A DNA stretch of 64,000 nucleotides from Clostridia bacterium (GTDB lineage Bacteria > Bacillota > Clostridia > Christensenellales > Aristaeellaceae): the NCBI GenBank assembly GCA_017936375.1, contig JAGBFR010000020.1, positions 104,244 through 168,243 of the forward strand, read 5' to 3'. Below, piece by piece: positions 44,014 to 53,614 of the stretch. Numbering within the stretch: the stretch's first letter is position 1; each line of letters opens with the position of its first letter. The position numbers were made by a program, and so were the translations under genes. Under the pieces are notes generated by a model. That model ran no database searches. It saw only the letters and a list, made by a program, of their open reading frames with translations, and was not told where the DNA came from.

Positions 44014-45993
44014 ATGAGCAAACCGACGTTCTACATCACCACGCCGATCTATTATCCCAGCGATAATCTGCACATCGGCCACAGCTACTGCTCCACGGCG
44101 GCCGACACGATGGCGCGCTTCAAGAAGCAGACCGGCTACGACGTCTTCTTCCTGACCGGCACGGATGAGCACGGCCAGAAGATCGAGCGCAAGGCGTATG
44201 ACGCCGGCGTCACCCCGCAGGCGTACGTCGATCACATCGTCGACGGCATCAAGAAGCTCTGGAAGCTCATGGACGTGGAATATGATGATTTCATCCGCAC
44301 GACGGATGAGCGCCATGTCAAGTCCGTGCAGAAGATCTTCAAGAAGCTGCACGATCAGGGCGATATCTACAAGAGCGAATACGAGGGCTGGTACTGCACG
44401 CCCTGCGAGTCCTTCTGGACGGAGCTGCAGCTCAAGGAAGGCTGCTGCCCGGACTGCGGCCGTCCGGTGGAAAAGACCAAGGAAGAGAGCTATTTCTTCA
44501 AGCTCTCCAAGTATCAGGATTGGCTGATCGACTACATCAAGACCCATCCGGACTTCATCCAGCCGCCGTCCCGCACCGCGGAAATGCTCAATAACTTCCT
44601 GATCCCGGGCCTGCAGGATCTTTGCGTTTCCCGCACGTCCCTCAAGTGGGGCATCCCGGTGGACTTTGATCCCAAGCACACCGTCTACGTCTGGGTCGAT
44701 GCGCTGACCAACTACATCAACGCCCTGGGCTATGGCTCTGAGGATGATACCCTCTATCAGAAGTACTGGCCGGCGGATATCCACCTTGTCGGCAAGGAGA
44801 TTGTCCGCTTCCATACCATCATCTGGCCGATCATGCTGCATGCGCTCGGTCTGCCGCTGCCCAAGCAGGTCTTCGGTCACGGCTGGCTGGTCATGGGCGG
44901 CGGCAAGATGAGCAAGTCCAAGGGCAATGTCGTCGATCCGGTGAAGCTCTGCGAGCGCTATTCCTCCGATGCTGTGCGTTACTTCCTCATGCGCGAGATG
45001 CCGTTTGGCTCTGACGGTGAGTTCAGCAACGAGGCGATGATCAACCGCATCAACTCCGACCTTGCCAATGACCTGGGCAACCTCGTCAGCCGCAGCGTTG
45101 CGATGATCGAGAAGTACTTTGGCGGCGTCGTTCCGGCTCCGGCGGAGTACAATGACCTTGATAAGGAGCTGATCGAGCAGGCGCAGACCCTCTGGCAGAA
45201 GGTCGAGAAGAGCATGAATGATCTGCAGTTCTCCGGCGCGCTGACCGAGATCTGGAGGCTGATCGGCAAGTGCAACAAGTATATCGACCTGAACACCCCG
45301 TGGGTGCTGGCGAAGGATGAGGCGCAGAAACCGCGTCTTGGCACGGTCATGTATGTCCTGCTTGAGTGTGCCCGCATTGTGGCGGTGCTCATTGCGCCGA
45401 CCATGCCGCGTACGCCGGAGCGCATCTTCGCGCAGATCGGCGTGACCGATGCAGAACTCAAGGTGTGGGATTCCGTCAAGACCTTCGGCGGCGTGAAGCC
45501 GGGCAGCATCGTCAAGAAGGGCGAGGCGCTCTTCCCGCGCATCGATGTAGCGAAGGAGCTGGAACTGCTGGAGGCTGAGCGTCAGGCGGCGATCGCTGCT
45601 GCGGCGAAGAAGGAAGAACTCGCTGCGCCTGCGGACGAGGAGAAGACCGTCTTCACGCAGAAGGATCTGTGCCAGTTTGACGACTTTGAGAAGATTCAGC
45701 TCGTCGTGGCGAAGGTGCTCAAGTGTGAGAAGGTTCCCAAGGCGGATAAGCTGCTCATGTCCACGCTGAAGGTTGGCGACACGGAGCGCATCGTCGTCTC
45801 CGGCATTGCCAAGTTCTACACGCCTGAAGAGATGGTCGGCAAGAAGGTCGTCCTGCTGGCGAATCTCGCCCCGCGCAAGATCCGCGGCATCGAGTCCCAT
45901 GGCATGCTGCTGTGCGCCGCCAATGCGGACGACAGCAAGCTGAGCCTGCTGACGGTCGATTCCGACATGGAAGACGGCTGCGAGATCGGCTGA
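44014..45993 (+). CDS. metG: Methionyl-tRNA synthetase
   Basis: 659 residues from ATG 44014 with AAGGAGAGG upstream. 'HIGH' at 20-23, zinc knuckle Cys128/131 and Cys145/148, and 'KMSKSKGN' near 297 mark a class I MetRS. A C-terminal Trbp111-like tRNA-binding domain covers about 550-659 ('FEKIQLVVAKVLKCEKVPKA'). It is regulated by the T-box just upstream. tatD starts two bases after the stop. Confidence 0.96.
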   Translation: MSKPTFYITTPIYYPSDNLHIGHSYCSTAADTMARFKKQTGYDVFFLTGTDEHGQKIERKAYDAGVTPQAYVDHIVDGIKKLWKLMDVEYDDFIRTTDERHVKSVQKIFKKLHDQGDIYKSEYEGWYCTPCESFWTELQLKEGCCPDCGRPVEKTKEESYFFKLSKYQDWLIDYIKTHPDFIQPPSRTAEMLNNFLIPGLQDLCVSRTSLKWGIPVDFDPKHTVYVWVDALTNYINALGYGSEDDTLYQKYWPADIHLVGKEIVRFHTIIWPIMLHALGLPLPKQVFGHGWLVMGGGKMSKSKGNVVDPVKLCERYSSDAVRYFLMREMPFGSDGEFSNEAMINRINSDLANDLGNLVSRSVAMIEKYFGGVVPAPAEYNDLDKELIEQAQTLWQKVEKSMNDLQFSGALTEIWRLIGKCNKYIDLNTPWVLAKDEAQKPRLGTVMYVLLECARIVAVLIAPTMPRTPERIFAQIGVTDAELKVWDSVKTFGGVKPGSIVKKGEALFPRIDVAKELELLEAERQAAIAAAAKKEELAAPADEEKTVFTQKDLCQFDDFEKIQLVVAKVLKCEKVPKADKLLMSTLKVGDTERIVVSGIAKFYTPEEMVGKKVVLLANLAPRKIRGIESHGMLLCAANADDSKLSLLTVDSDMEDGCEIG

Positions 45994-45994
45994 T

Positions 45995-46804
45995 ATGAGC
46001 AAGCATAAAGAGATCCCGCCGATCCCTGTGCTTGACGGCCTGTTTGACACGCATTCCCATCCAACGGATCATCGGTTTGAGTCCGACAGGGAGGAGATGC
46101 TTGCGCGCATGCGGGAGCGGAATATGCTCACCGTATGCGTCGGTGCGGACATGGCCTCCAGCGCAGAGAGCGTAGCGATGGCCAAGGAGTATCCGTTCAT
46201 CTATGCGTCCGTCGGCGTACATCCGCACGACGCCAAGGAGTTCACCGAGGCGGATGTGCCGGTGCTGACCCGATGGCTGACGGAGGAAGAGAAGGTCGTT
46301 GCTCTGGGCGAGATCGGTCTGGATTACTATTACGATCTCTCTCCGAGAGACGTGCAGAAGGACGTCTTTGCCCGCCAGCTTGATCTGGCCTATGAGCTTG
46401 ACAAGCCTGTGATTCTCCATATCCGGGATGCACATGGCGATGTCATCGACATCCTGCGCGCACATAAAAGCAGACTGCCCAAGTGCGTCGTCCACTGCTG
46501 CTCTGCCAGCTGGGAGAGCGCAAAGGTCTATCTCGGTCTGGACTGCATGATCTCCTTTGCAGGCCCTGTAACGCTGGCACGATCGGTCAATCTGCATGAG
46601 GTGGCGCGCAATATGCCGCTGGATCGGCTGATGATTGAGACGGACAGCCCGTATCTTGCGCCGGAGCCTGTCCGCGGCAGGCGCAATGAGCCGGCGAATG
46701 TGGGATACATCTGCCAGTTTATCGCTCAGCTTCGCGGGATGGATCCGCAGGAAATGTGCGATCTGACGAGGGAGAACGGCAAGCGCTTCTACAGAATCAA
46801 ATAA
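45995..46804 (+). CDS. tatD: TatD family metal-dependent deoxyribonuclease
   Basis: 269 residues. 'LFDTHSHPTDHRF' (metal HxH), 'ALGEIGLDYYYDL', 'PVILHIRDAHGDV', 'VVHCCSAS' and 'LMIETDSPYLAPEP' are the TatD signatures. The family has 3'-5' exonuclease activity. metG-tatD is a conserved Firmicutes pair, here nearly overlapping. Confidence 0.93.
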   Translation: MSKHKEIPPIPVLDGLFDTHSHPTDHRFESDREEMLARMRERNMLTVCVGADMASSAESVAMAKEYPFIYASVGVHPHDAKEFTEADVPVLTRWLTEEEKVVALGEIGLDYYYDLSPRDVQKDVFARQLDLAYELDKPVILHIRDAHGDVIDILRAHKSRLPKCVVHCCSASWESAKVYLGLDCMISFAGPVTLARSVNLHEVARNMPLDRLMIETDSPYLAPEPVRGRRNEPANVGYICQFIAQLRGMDPQEMCDLTRENGKRFYRIK

Positions 46805-46806
46805 CC

Positions 46807-46843
46807 AAAGCCGCCGCGGGGAGGATGCTCTGCGGCGGCTTTT
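46807..46843 (+). terminator. Terminator after tatD
   Basis: AAGCCGCCGC and GCGGCGGCTT form a 10-bp stem with a 14-base loop, followed by a short T run. Confidence 0.85.
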
Positions 46844-46867
46844 GCCCTGTAAAGAGGAGAGTGAGGT

Positions 46868-47653
46868 ATGAACAGCAGCGATCGCGTCAGGACGCAGTAC
46901 GAAACGGACAGGAATCTGGCTGTCAGAATCCGATTTCAGCAGACATACAGCGTGAATAAGCAGGGATTTTCCGCCTTCATTGAGTCGCATTACGATTTAG
47001 AAGAGGGCATGAGGATTCTTGAGCTTGGCTGCGGCAATGGAAGCAGCTGGCCCGAGTTGAAGAAAAGGCTGCCGGACGGCTGCTCGGTGATCCTCTCTGA
47101 CTTCTCAGCGGGGATGCTTGACGCTGCGAAGGCGCGCGTAGGCGATCATCCGCAGATTGCCTATCAGGTCATCGACGCTATGGATATCCCGTTTGAGGAC
47201 AATTCCATGGACGTTGTGATCGCCAATATGATGCTCTATCATGTGCCGGATCTGGGGCGTGTGCTTAGCGAGATCAGCCGCGTGCTGCGTCCCGGCGGCA
47301 TATTCTATTGCGCAACATACGGAGAAAACGGCATCATGAGCTGGCTGAACGGTATCTTAAGCGGCTATATGCCGCCGATTGCCATGAATACTGCATTCAC
47401 ACTGCAGAATGGATTGGCGGCCTTGGAGCGCTGTTTTGAGCGCGTGGAGAGGGCGGACTATCCTGACTCCTTCCGGATTACGGACAGCGGAGATCTGGCG
47501 GATTATGTGCTTTCGCTGACGTCCATGGCGGATTTCAATGCGCTGAGCAGAGAAGAGCTGATCGGGCTATTTGACAGCCAGATGACGGATGGAGCGATCT
47601 GCATCCCGAAGGAGTACGGCCTGTTCATCTGCAGGAAGAAGAGGAGTGGCTGA
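46868..47653 (+). CDS. Class I SAM-dependent methyltransferase (UbiE-like)
   Basis: 261 residues. Motif I 'ILELGCGNGSSWPELKKRL', motif II 'VILSDFSAGMLDAAKARVG', post-I 'AMDIPFEDNSMDVVIANMMLYHVPDL' (in part) and 'ISRVLRPGGIFYC' are clear. Small-molecule methyltransferase; the substrate is unknown. The start has AGAGGAGAGTGAGG upstream. It overlaps the next gene by one base. Confidence 0.85.
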   Translation: MNSSDRVRTQYETDRNLAVRIRFQQTYSVNKQGFSAFIESHYDLEEGMRILELGCGNGSSWPELKKRLPDGCSVILSDFSAGMLDAAKARVGDHPQIAYQVIDAMDIPFEDNSMDVVIANMMLYHVPDLGRVLSEISRVLRPGGIFYCATYGENGIMSWLNGILSGYMPPIAMNTAFTLQNGLAALERCFERVERADYPDSFRITDSGDLADYVLSLTSMADFNALSREELIGLFDSQMTDGAICIPKEYGLFICRKKRSG

Positions 47654-48153
47654 TGGAGATCATGGAATGCTGTGCCGGGCTGCGCATCAAGCGGATGGAT
47701 GAGGCGGACGCGGAGGCGATCCTTGCGCTGTACAGGTCCAATCCGCAGTATTTTGCCGCCATGAACAGCGATGCGGAGATCGAAGGCGTGCGCAGCGATC
47801 TGGTCGCGCTGCCTGATGGAAAGGGGCCGGAGGATAAACATTACTTGGGCCTGTATGATGGCGACCGGCTTGCCGCTGTGATCGATCTGATCGAGCGGTA
47901 TCCAGATGCTCAGACGATATTCATTGGCCTCTTCATGGTGGATGCAGCATGGCAAGGACAGGAGCTTGGCAGCCGGATTGTTCGCGAATGCCTGCGATGC
48001 TTTGCCCACGCCGGGTATGCACGCGTTCGCCTTGGCTATGTGGAGGGGAACGCGCAGAGCGAGGCATTCTGGAAGAAGAATGGATTTACACCGACAGGCG
48101 TGCGCAGCGAGAGAGAGGGGTATACCGTCATCCTTGCACAGCGCGAGTTCTGA
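47653..48153 (+). CDS. GNAT family N-acetyltransferase
   Basis: 166 residues. The acetyl-CoA loop is 'AWQGQELGSRIVRECLRCF' (Q-x-x-G-x-G/S type) and 'GNAQSEAFWKKNGF' is the usual motif B. The substrate is unknown. It is coupled to the methyltransferase by TGATG overlap. Confidence 0.88.
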   Translation: MEIMECCAGLRIKRMDEADAEAILALYRSNPQYFAAMNSDAEIEGVRSDLVALPDGKGPEDKHYLGLYDGDRLAAVIDLIERYPDAQTIFIGLFMVDAAWQGQELGSRIVRECLRCFAHAGYARVRLGYVEGNAQSEAFWKKNGFTPTGVRSEREGYTVILAQREF

Positions 48154-48169
48154 ATACTCTGAATAGGAA

Positions 48170-48197
48170 AGAGCCTTCCGAAAAGACGGAAGGCTCT
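48170..48197. terminator. Bidirectional terminator between the GNAT gene and mntP
   Basis: AGAGCCTTCCG and CGGAAGGCTCT form an 11-bp stem with a 6-base loop; A-rich on the left and T-rich on the right. Confidence 0.85.
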
Positions 48198-48212
48198 GTT
48201 TATGTGGAAGGA

Positions 48213-48773
48213 TCAGCCAAGCAGATGCTCGAGGAGGATCTTTGCGCCCATGACGATCAGCACGACGCCGCCGAAGAACTGCGCCCTGGCCTGATACTTG
48301 CTGCCGAAGATGCTGCCGATCTTGACGCCGATCACGCAGCAGGCAAAGGTCACGATGCCGATAAAGGACACGGCGGGCACGATCTGCACGCGCAGGAAGG
48401 CAAAGGAAATGCCGACCGCCAGCGCGTCGATGCTCGTGGCGATGGCGAGAGGAATCATGGCGCGGACGGAGAAGTCGTCGTTCGCCTCGCAGTCGGCGCA
48501 GGTCTCGCGGGATTCCTTGATCATATTCGCGCCGATGAAGGCGAGCAGCACAAAGGCGATATAGGGCGCGACGGCGGTGACCAGATGCTCAAAGCGGGAG
48601 CCGAGCAGATAGCCGATCAGCGGCATCAGGCCCTGAAAGGCGCCGAAATACAGGCCGCAGATGAGCATATGACGCAGGCCGCATTTCTTGACGGACAGGC
48701 CCTTGCAGATGGAGACGGCAAAGGCGTCCATCGAAAGGCCGACAGCGATGGCAAACAGTTCCCAAAGACTCAT
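48213..48773 (-). CDS. mntP: Manganese efflux pump MntP
   Basis: 186 residues with six helices. Two inverted repeats carry the acidic motifs 'VGLSMDAFAVSICKGL' and 'ATSIDALAVGISFAFL', the hallmark of MntP. It exports Mn2+. A Mn2+-sensing riboswitch lies directly upstream, which supports both calls. Confidence 0.94.
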   Translation of the reverse strand: MSLWELFAIAVGLSMDAFAVSICKGLSVKKCGLRHMLICGLYFGAFQGLMPLIGYLLGSRFEHLVTAVAPYIAFVLLAFIGANMIKESRETCADCEANDDFSVRAMIPLAIATSIDALAVGISFAFLRVQIVPAVSFIGIVTFACCVIGVKIGSIFGSKYQARAQFFGGVVLIVMGAKILLEHLLG

Positions 48774-48811
48774 GGCAAATTCCTCCCAGAATCGTGTATG
48801 CGGCAGAAAAG

Positions 48812-48951
48812 AAAAAAGACCAATCTGCCGCTGCTGCGGTGCAGATTAGTCTCGTCATTTGGAATAAAGCCAGAGGCAGACGCCCCAGTATGTTGACCTT
48901 ATTACATCGAAGCGGATGGCCCATGCCCCGACGCCGACTACTCCCTAATTC
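48812..48951 (-). promoter_or_regulatory. yybP-ykoY manganese riboswitch with terminator
   Basis: Read on the minus strand, the leader shows the motif parts 'GGGAGTAG', 'GGTCAACATACTGGGGC' and 'GACGAGAC'. The last part runs into a terminator (AGACTAATCTGC pairing with GCAGATTGGTCT) followed by six T residues (48817-48812). Known yybP-ykoY aptamers bind Mn2+ and relieve termination, commonly before mntP. Confidence 0.88.
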
Positions 48952-48957
48952 CCGGAT

Positions 48958-48986
48958 ATTATACAGGATATTAACAGGGAAGTCAA
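48958..48986 (-). promoter_or_regulatory. Promoter of the mntP riboswitch transcript
   Basis: On the minus strand TTGACT (48986-48981), 17-base spacer, TATAAT (48963-48958). Confidence 0.85.
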
Positions 48987-48990
48987 GCGA

Positions 48991-49890
48991 TTATTCGGCG
49001 GGCTGCTCGATGTAATCGACCACCCAGATCCTGCCGTCGGTGCGCATGCGCGTCGTGCCCTGATAGGCGATGAGGTAGGGCATTCCGATCTGCTCAAGGT
49101 GCTTCTTGGTCTCCTTCATGATGTTCGCTGCGCCGGTTGCGATGGTCAGCTCCGGGGCGACGGCCTCACGGAATTCGATCATCATCGGCGCATGGCCGTG
49201 ATGGGGATACTTGAGGATGTCGGCCTTGAGGATTTCAGCGGGAAGGGTTTCGGCGAAATACTTCTGCGAGCGGCTCTCGTTATCGCCGGGCATCAGGAAG
49301 ATTCGGTCGCCGTAGGTGATGCGCAGCATGGCGGAGCGATCATTGAGCGGCCAGGATTTGTTGACGCTGCGCTGGAAGATCTCGATGGAAACCTCGCCGT
49401 TGCTGCCAAGGCTGAGACGATCGCCGTCGCCGACAACCTCGACCGGCACGCCGCTGTCTTCCATCTGACCGACGATCTTGCGCATACGCCAGTCGTAGTC
49501 AGCGGGGAAGGTGATCAGGAATTTCCCGAAGGGCGCGTATTCGTTGATGATCGGGAAGCCCATGATGTGATCGCGATGCGGATGGGAATTATACGCGATG
49601 TCAAAATGATCAATCCCCATCAGCTCGATGGCTATGCGGATACGCTCGTGCATGTCCTCGCTCTCCGTGGAGGAATCGACGAGCATCGTCTCCTCGCCGA
49701 AGCGGATGATGGCGCAGTCGGAGGAGAATATGCGGGGGAAGACGATCTCCAGCAGCGTGGCGTCGGGGTCAAAGGTGTATTGCGCATCCGGCTGCTCGAT
49801 CAGATTGATGACGGAGCCCTGCGCAATCGCGGAGAGGGGAAGGGCGAGGAGCAGCAGGAAAAGCGCCAGCAGGCGGTAGTTTTTCAGCAT
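48991..49890 (-). CDS. Secreted metallo-beta-lactamase-fold hydrolase, ComEC-domain-like
   Basis: 299 residues. A signal peptide (about 1-24, 'LLALFLLLLALPLSAIAQG') is followed by an MBL fold with 'NSHPHRDHIMGFP' (His103, His105, Asp107, His108), 'LMPGDNES' and 'KYPHHGHA'. It resembles the ComEC C-terminal domain family of extracellular MBL hydrolases. It may act on nucleotides or phosphodiesters outside the cell, which would suit the adjacent nucleoside transporter; that link is inference. The ribosome site is weak (GAGAAAGAG). Confidence 0.82.
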   Translation of the reverse strand: MLKNYRLLALFLLLLALPLSAIAQGSVINLIEQPDAQYTFDPDATLLEIVFPRIFSSDCAIIRFGEETMLVDSSTESEDMHERIRIAIELMGIDHFDIAYNSHPHRDHIMGFPIINEYAPFGKFLITFPADYDWRMRKIVGQMEDSGVPVEVVGDGDRLSLGSNGEVSIEIFQRSVNKSWPLNDRSAMLRITYGDRIFLMPGDNESRSQKYFAETLPAEILKADILKYPHHGHAPMMIEFREAVAPELTIATGAANIMKETKKHLEQIGMPYLIAYQGTTRMRTDGRIWVVDYIEQPAE

Positions 49891-49949
49891 ATTCAGTTCT
49901 CTTTCTCTCGTAATTCAGGAAGTCTTGTGAAGAAGAAGAGGGGGAGCGA

Positions 49950-50942
49950 TTAACGCTCCTCCCTGAAATAGGCAAGACCGAGGCTTGCGGGCGGCTGATT
50001 CTCACGCTTCTTGCGAAGGGAGGTGATGATCAGCACGGCGATGGTGACTACATAGGGAACCATCTGAATGAGATCTGTCACATAGCCCGGCACACTGAAG
50101 CCCATCAGCGTCGGAAGGAACTGATAGAGCCAATAGAGGATGCCGAAGAGATAGGAGCCCCAGATCGCGGAGAGAGGCTTCCACGTCGTGAAGATGACCA
50201 GCGCGACGGCCAGCCAGCCGAGCGCCTCAATCTGGCCCGTGGTCGCCCAGATGCCCTGATTGTAGTCGAGGACATAGTACAGGCCGCCGAGGCCGGAGAT
50301 ACCGGCGCCGATGCAGGTGGCGGCATACTTATAGCGGGTGACATTGATGCCGGAAGCGTCGGCGGTCGCCGGATTCTCGCCGACGGCGCGCAGGTTCAGT
50401 CCGGTACGCGTGCGGGTGAGGAAGATGTGAAGAATCACGGCGAGAACGATAGCCGCATAGACCATGAAGCCATAGCCGAAAATCAGCTGGCCGGGCACGC
50501 CCATAGCGGACAGGCCGGGGATCTTCGTCTGGAAGGTCTTATAGATCATCGTCTGCGTGGCGGTGCGGCCGTCAAGGATGTAGACGCCGAAGAAGTTCGC
50601 CACGCCCATGCCGAACGTCGTCAGCGCAAGGCCGGTAACGTTCTGATTGGCGCGAAGGGTGATGGTCAAGAAGCTGTAAATCATGCCGCCGATCACGGAG
50701 GCGGCAAAGGCGCAGCACAGCGCAAGCACAACCGTTACAAACGCGCTGGGATTGGCCGCGGTGTTCTCATACAGATAGGCGCTGGCAAAGCCGGCGAAGC
50801 CGCCAAGATACATGATGCCCGGCACGCCGAGGTTCAGATTGCCCGATTTCTGGGTGAGAGTCTCGCCCAGAGCGCCGTACATGATGATCGTGCCGAAGGG
50901 AATAGCGCGGAGAATCCATGCGATCAACGTATCCATCAGCAT
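49950..50942 (-). CDS. Nucleoside-type ABC transporter permease (BMP family, second permease)
   Basis: 330 residues with about nine helices and the family segment 'YGALGETLTQKSGNLNLGVPG' near residue 22, matching NupQ/YufQ-like permeases. It pairs with the permease upstream to form the membrane channel. It overlaps that gene by 7 bases. The stop lies in a GGAGCG/CGCTCC mini-hairpin (49943-49959) that could be a weak terminator. Confidence 0.88.
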   Translation of the reverse strand: MLMDTLIAWILRAIPFGTIIMYGALGETLTQKSGNLNLGVPGIMYLGGFAGFASAYLYENTAANPSAFVTVVLALCCAFAASVIGGMIYSFLTITLRANQNVTGLALTTFGMGVANFFGVYILDGRTATQTMIYKTFQTKIPGLSAMGVPGQLIFGYGFMVYAAIVLAVILHIFLTRTRTGLNLRAVGENPATADASGINVTRYKYAATCIGAGISGLGGLYYVLDYNQGIWATTGQIEALGWLAVALVIFTTWKPLSAIWGSYLFGILYWLYQFLPTLMGFSVPGYVTDLIQMVPYVVTIAVLIITSLRKKRENQPPASLGLAYFREER

Positions 50943-52039
50943 ACCTCCTTATGGCTGCCGCGAATGATCAGGCGGTAATTGATGAAGAACTCGCTGCCGA
51001 GAATGAAGAAGAGAATGATACCGGCGATGATATCGGAGGCGAAATCATTGAGCGCGTAGGCGGAGGCGATCTCCATTGCGCCCTTCTGCAGGAAGATCAG
51101 CAGGAAGGAGATCAGCGCCATGGTGAAGGTGTTGAACTTTGCCAGCCAGGCGACGATGATTGCGGTGAAGCCATTGCCTCCGGCTGTGCTGGTGGAGATC
51201 GTCTGGTCACGGCCGCCGACGATCAGGAAGCCGGTCAGGCCGCAGAGCGCGCCGGAGATAATCATGGTGCGGATGATGACGCGGCCGACATTGATGCCGG
51301 CGTAGCGGGCGGTGTTTTCGCTCTCGCCGACGACGGCGATCTCATAGCCCTGCTTGGAATAGCGCAGATAGCAATACATCAGCACGACGAGGAGGACGAC
51401 GACGATCAGATTGATGTTGTAGCGCTGGCCAAAGACCTGCGGGAACCATCCGGCCTTGCTCTTCATGTTGAGCTTGCCAAGGCCGGATGCCTGGCCGCGC
51501 CAGATATTGACGCAGCAGGCGACGATCTGAATCGCGACGTAATTCATCATCAGGGTGAAAAGCGTCTCGTTGGTGTTGAAGTGAGCCTTGAACCACGCAG
51601 GGATGAAGCCCCAGAGGGCGCCGGCCAGAACGCTGGCGGCGCACATGACGGTGTAGAGCAGCCAGTTGGGCAGCTTGCCGCCGTAGTAGACCATGACGGC
51701 GGCTGTCGCGAGCGCGCCGACGAGCACCTGTCCCTCAGCGCCCGTATTCCAGAAGCGCATCTTGAAAGCCGGGGCCAGCGCAATGCCGATCAGCAGCAGG
51801 CTGGCCAGATCGCGCAGCGCCCAGGAGAAGCGCATCGCGGTGGAGAAGGTGCCCTGGAACATCGTGGTGTAGACGGCGAGGGGGTTGAGGCCGGTGATGA
51901 AGAAGATGAAGAGCGCGTCGACAATCAGCGCCAGAAGAATGGCGGCGGCACGGACGACGATCTTCTGTTTCATGGAGGATTCGCTGCGCTTGACGACGCG
52001 CAGCAGCGGCTCATGAATCGCCTTATTCTGTTCGCTCAT
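50936..52039 (-). CDS. Nucleoside-type ABC transporter permease (BMP family, first permease)
   Basis: 367 residues from ATG 52039 (the frame is open further upstream but that part lies inside the ATPase gene). It has about ten helices and 'FWNTGAEGQVLVGALATAAVM', a NupP/YufP-like signature. It overlaps the ATPase by 4 bases and the next permease by 7. Confidence 0.88.
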   Translation of the reverse strand: MSEQNKAIHEPLLRVVKRSESSMKQKIVVRAAAILLALIVDALFIFFITGLNPLAVYTTMFQGTFSTAMRFSWALRDLASLLLIGIALAPAFKMRFWNTGAEGQVLVGALATAAVMVYYGGKLPNWLLYTVMCAASVLAGALWGFIPAWFKAHFNTNETLFTLMMNYVAIQIVACCVNIWRGQASGLGKLNMKSKAGWFPQVFGQRYNINLIVVVLLVVLMYCYLRYSKQGYEIAVVGESENTARYAGINVGRVIIRTMIISGALCGLTGFLIVGGRDQTISTSTAGGNGFTAIIVAWLAKFNTFTMALISFLLIFLQKGAMEIASAYALNDFASDIIAGIILFFILGSEFFINYRLIIRGSHKEVC

Positions 52040-53583
52040 CGGGCAGCGCCTCCTTTGTTTTCCTGAAGGGCGGTCATCAGCAGACCAAGCTCTTCCTTTG
52101 TGGTTGTCCGTCCGTCGACGATGCCGTTGTTGTGGCCGTCGCAGAGGACGAGAATGCGGTCGCACAGATCGACGAGTACGTCAAGATCCTCGCCGACATA
52201 GATGATGGCAACGCCCTTCTGCTTCTGCTCATTGAGCAGATGATAGATGGTGTAGCTGGTATTGATGTCCAGACCGCGCACGGCATAGGCCGTCATCAGC
52301 ACGGACGGCGCATCGGCGATCTCGCGGCCGACGAGCACCTTCTGCACATTGCCGCCGGAGAGGCGGGAGACAGGGGTATTGATCGAGGGCGTCACGACGC
52401 CGAGAGATTCCTTGATCTCTTCTGCCAGATGGCGGGGCGCCTTGCGGTCGGCAAAGATGGAATGACCGTTGCCGTAGCTCTTGAGCATCATGTTGTCCAC
52501 CATGCTCATCGAGCCGACAAGACCCATGCCGAGGCGATCTTCAGGAACGAAGGAGAGATGAACGCCCATATCTCGGATGCTCTTGGGCGTCTTGCCGATG
52601 AGCTGCTCGGCCGTGGAGTCGCGGTCGTCATCCGGGAAATAGACGACGCTGGAATCCGGGTCGACATTCTGCAGGCCGGCAATCGCCTCGAGCAGCTCCT
52701 TCTGACCGTTGCCGGAAATACCGGCGATGCCAAGAATCTCTCCGCTGAACGCCTCGAAGGAGATGTTGTTCAGCACGCGCACGCCCTCGGCGTTGGTTAC
52801 GCTGAGATTATGCACGCTCAGACGCAGATGACGGTTGACCGGCTCGGGACGCTCAATGTTGAGCTCGACCTTCTTGCCGACCATCAGCTCGGTCAGAGAG
52901 GCCTCCGTTGCCATATCGGTATCCACCGTGCCGGCATATTCGCCCTTGCGGAGGATGGAGACACGGTCAGAGATAGAGAGCACCTCATGGAGCTTATGGG
53001 TGATGATGATGATGGATTTGCCGTCGGCGCGCATATTGCGAAGAACGGCAAAGAGCTTATCCGTCTCCTGCGGGGTGAGAACGGCGGTCGGCTCGTCGAG
53101 GATGAGGATCTCAGCACCGCGGTAGAGCATCTTGACGATTTCGAGCGTCTGCTTCTGGCTGACGCTCATCTCATACACCTTCTGATCCAGATCGATGTCG
53201 AAGGCGTACTTGTCGCAGATGGCGCGCGCACGGGCCTTAATGGCCTTCAGATCGTACTTTTCGTGCTTATCCAGCACAAGTGCGATATTCTCGACGGCAG
53301 TAAAGACGTCGATGAGCTTAAAATGCTGATGAACCATACCGATTCCCAGCGCATAGGCGTCCTTCGGGCTGCGGATTTCGGCGGGCTTACCCTTTACGAA
53401 GATCTCGCCGCTGTCCGGATAATAGATGCCGGAAATCATATTCATCAGCGTTGTTTTGCCGCTTCCGTTCTCACCGAGAAGGGAGAGAATCTCTCCCTGA
53501 CGGACGGCAAGGGATACGTTGTGATTGGCGACGACACGACCAAATGTCTTAGTGATGTGCCGAAGTTCGATTGCGTATTCCAT
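52036..53583 (-). CDS. Nucleoside-type ABC transporter ATP-binding protein (two domains)
   Basis: 515 residues with two fused ATPase domains, as in NupO/YufO and sugar ABC proteins. The first has Walker A 'LLGENGSGKTTLMNM' and Walker B 'ILILDEPTAVLTPQE'; the second has 'ISGNGQKELLEAIAG' and the signature 'LSGGNVQKVLVGREI'. The second Walker B site reads 'VLMTAYAVRGLD', lacking the usual acidic residue, which is common in the degenerate second site of this family. It energises uptake with the two permeases. Confidence 0.92.
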   Translation of the reverse strand: MEYAIELRHITKTFGRVVANHNVSLAVRQGEILSLLGENGSGKTTLMNMISGIYYPDSGEIFVKGKPAEIRSPKDAYALGIGMVHQHFKLIDVFTAVENIALVLDKHEKYDLKAIKARARAICDKYAFDIDLDQKVYEMSVSQKQTLEIVKMLYRGAEILILDEPTAVLTPQETDKLFAVLRNMRADGKSIIIITHKLHEVLSISDRVSILRKGEYAGTVDTDMATEASLTELMVGKKVELNIERPEPVNRHLRLSVHNLSVTNAEGVRVLNNISFEAFSGEILGIAGISGNGQKELLEAIAGLQNVDPDSSVVYFPDDDRDSTAEQLIGKTPKSIRDMGVHLSFVPEDRLGMGLVGSMSMVDNMMLKSYGNGHSIFADRKAPRHLAEEIKESLGVVTPSINTPVSRLSGGNVQKVLVGREIADAPSVLMTAYAVRGLDINTSYTIYHLLNEQKQKGVAIIYVGEDLDVLVDLCDRILVLCDGHNNGIVDGRTTTKEELGLLMTALQENKGGAAR

Positions 53584-53614
53584 ATTCGCCGCATACTCCT
53601 TGTCGTAATGAACG

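Noticed and set aside
41780-44014. 744-codon minus-strand open frame
   Set aside because: It opposes the zinc-ribbon gene and the T-box; composition is typical of an antisense shadow.
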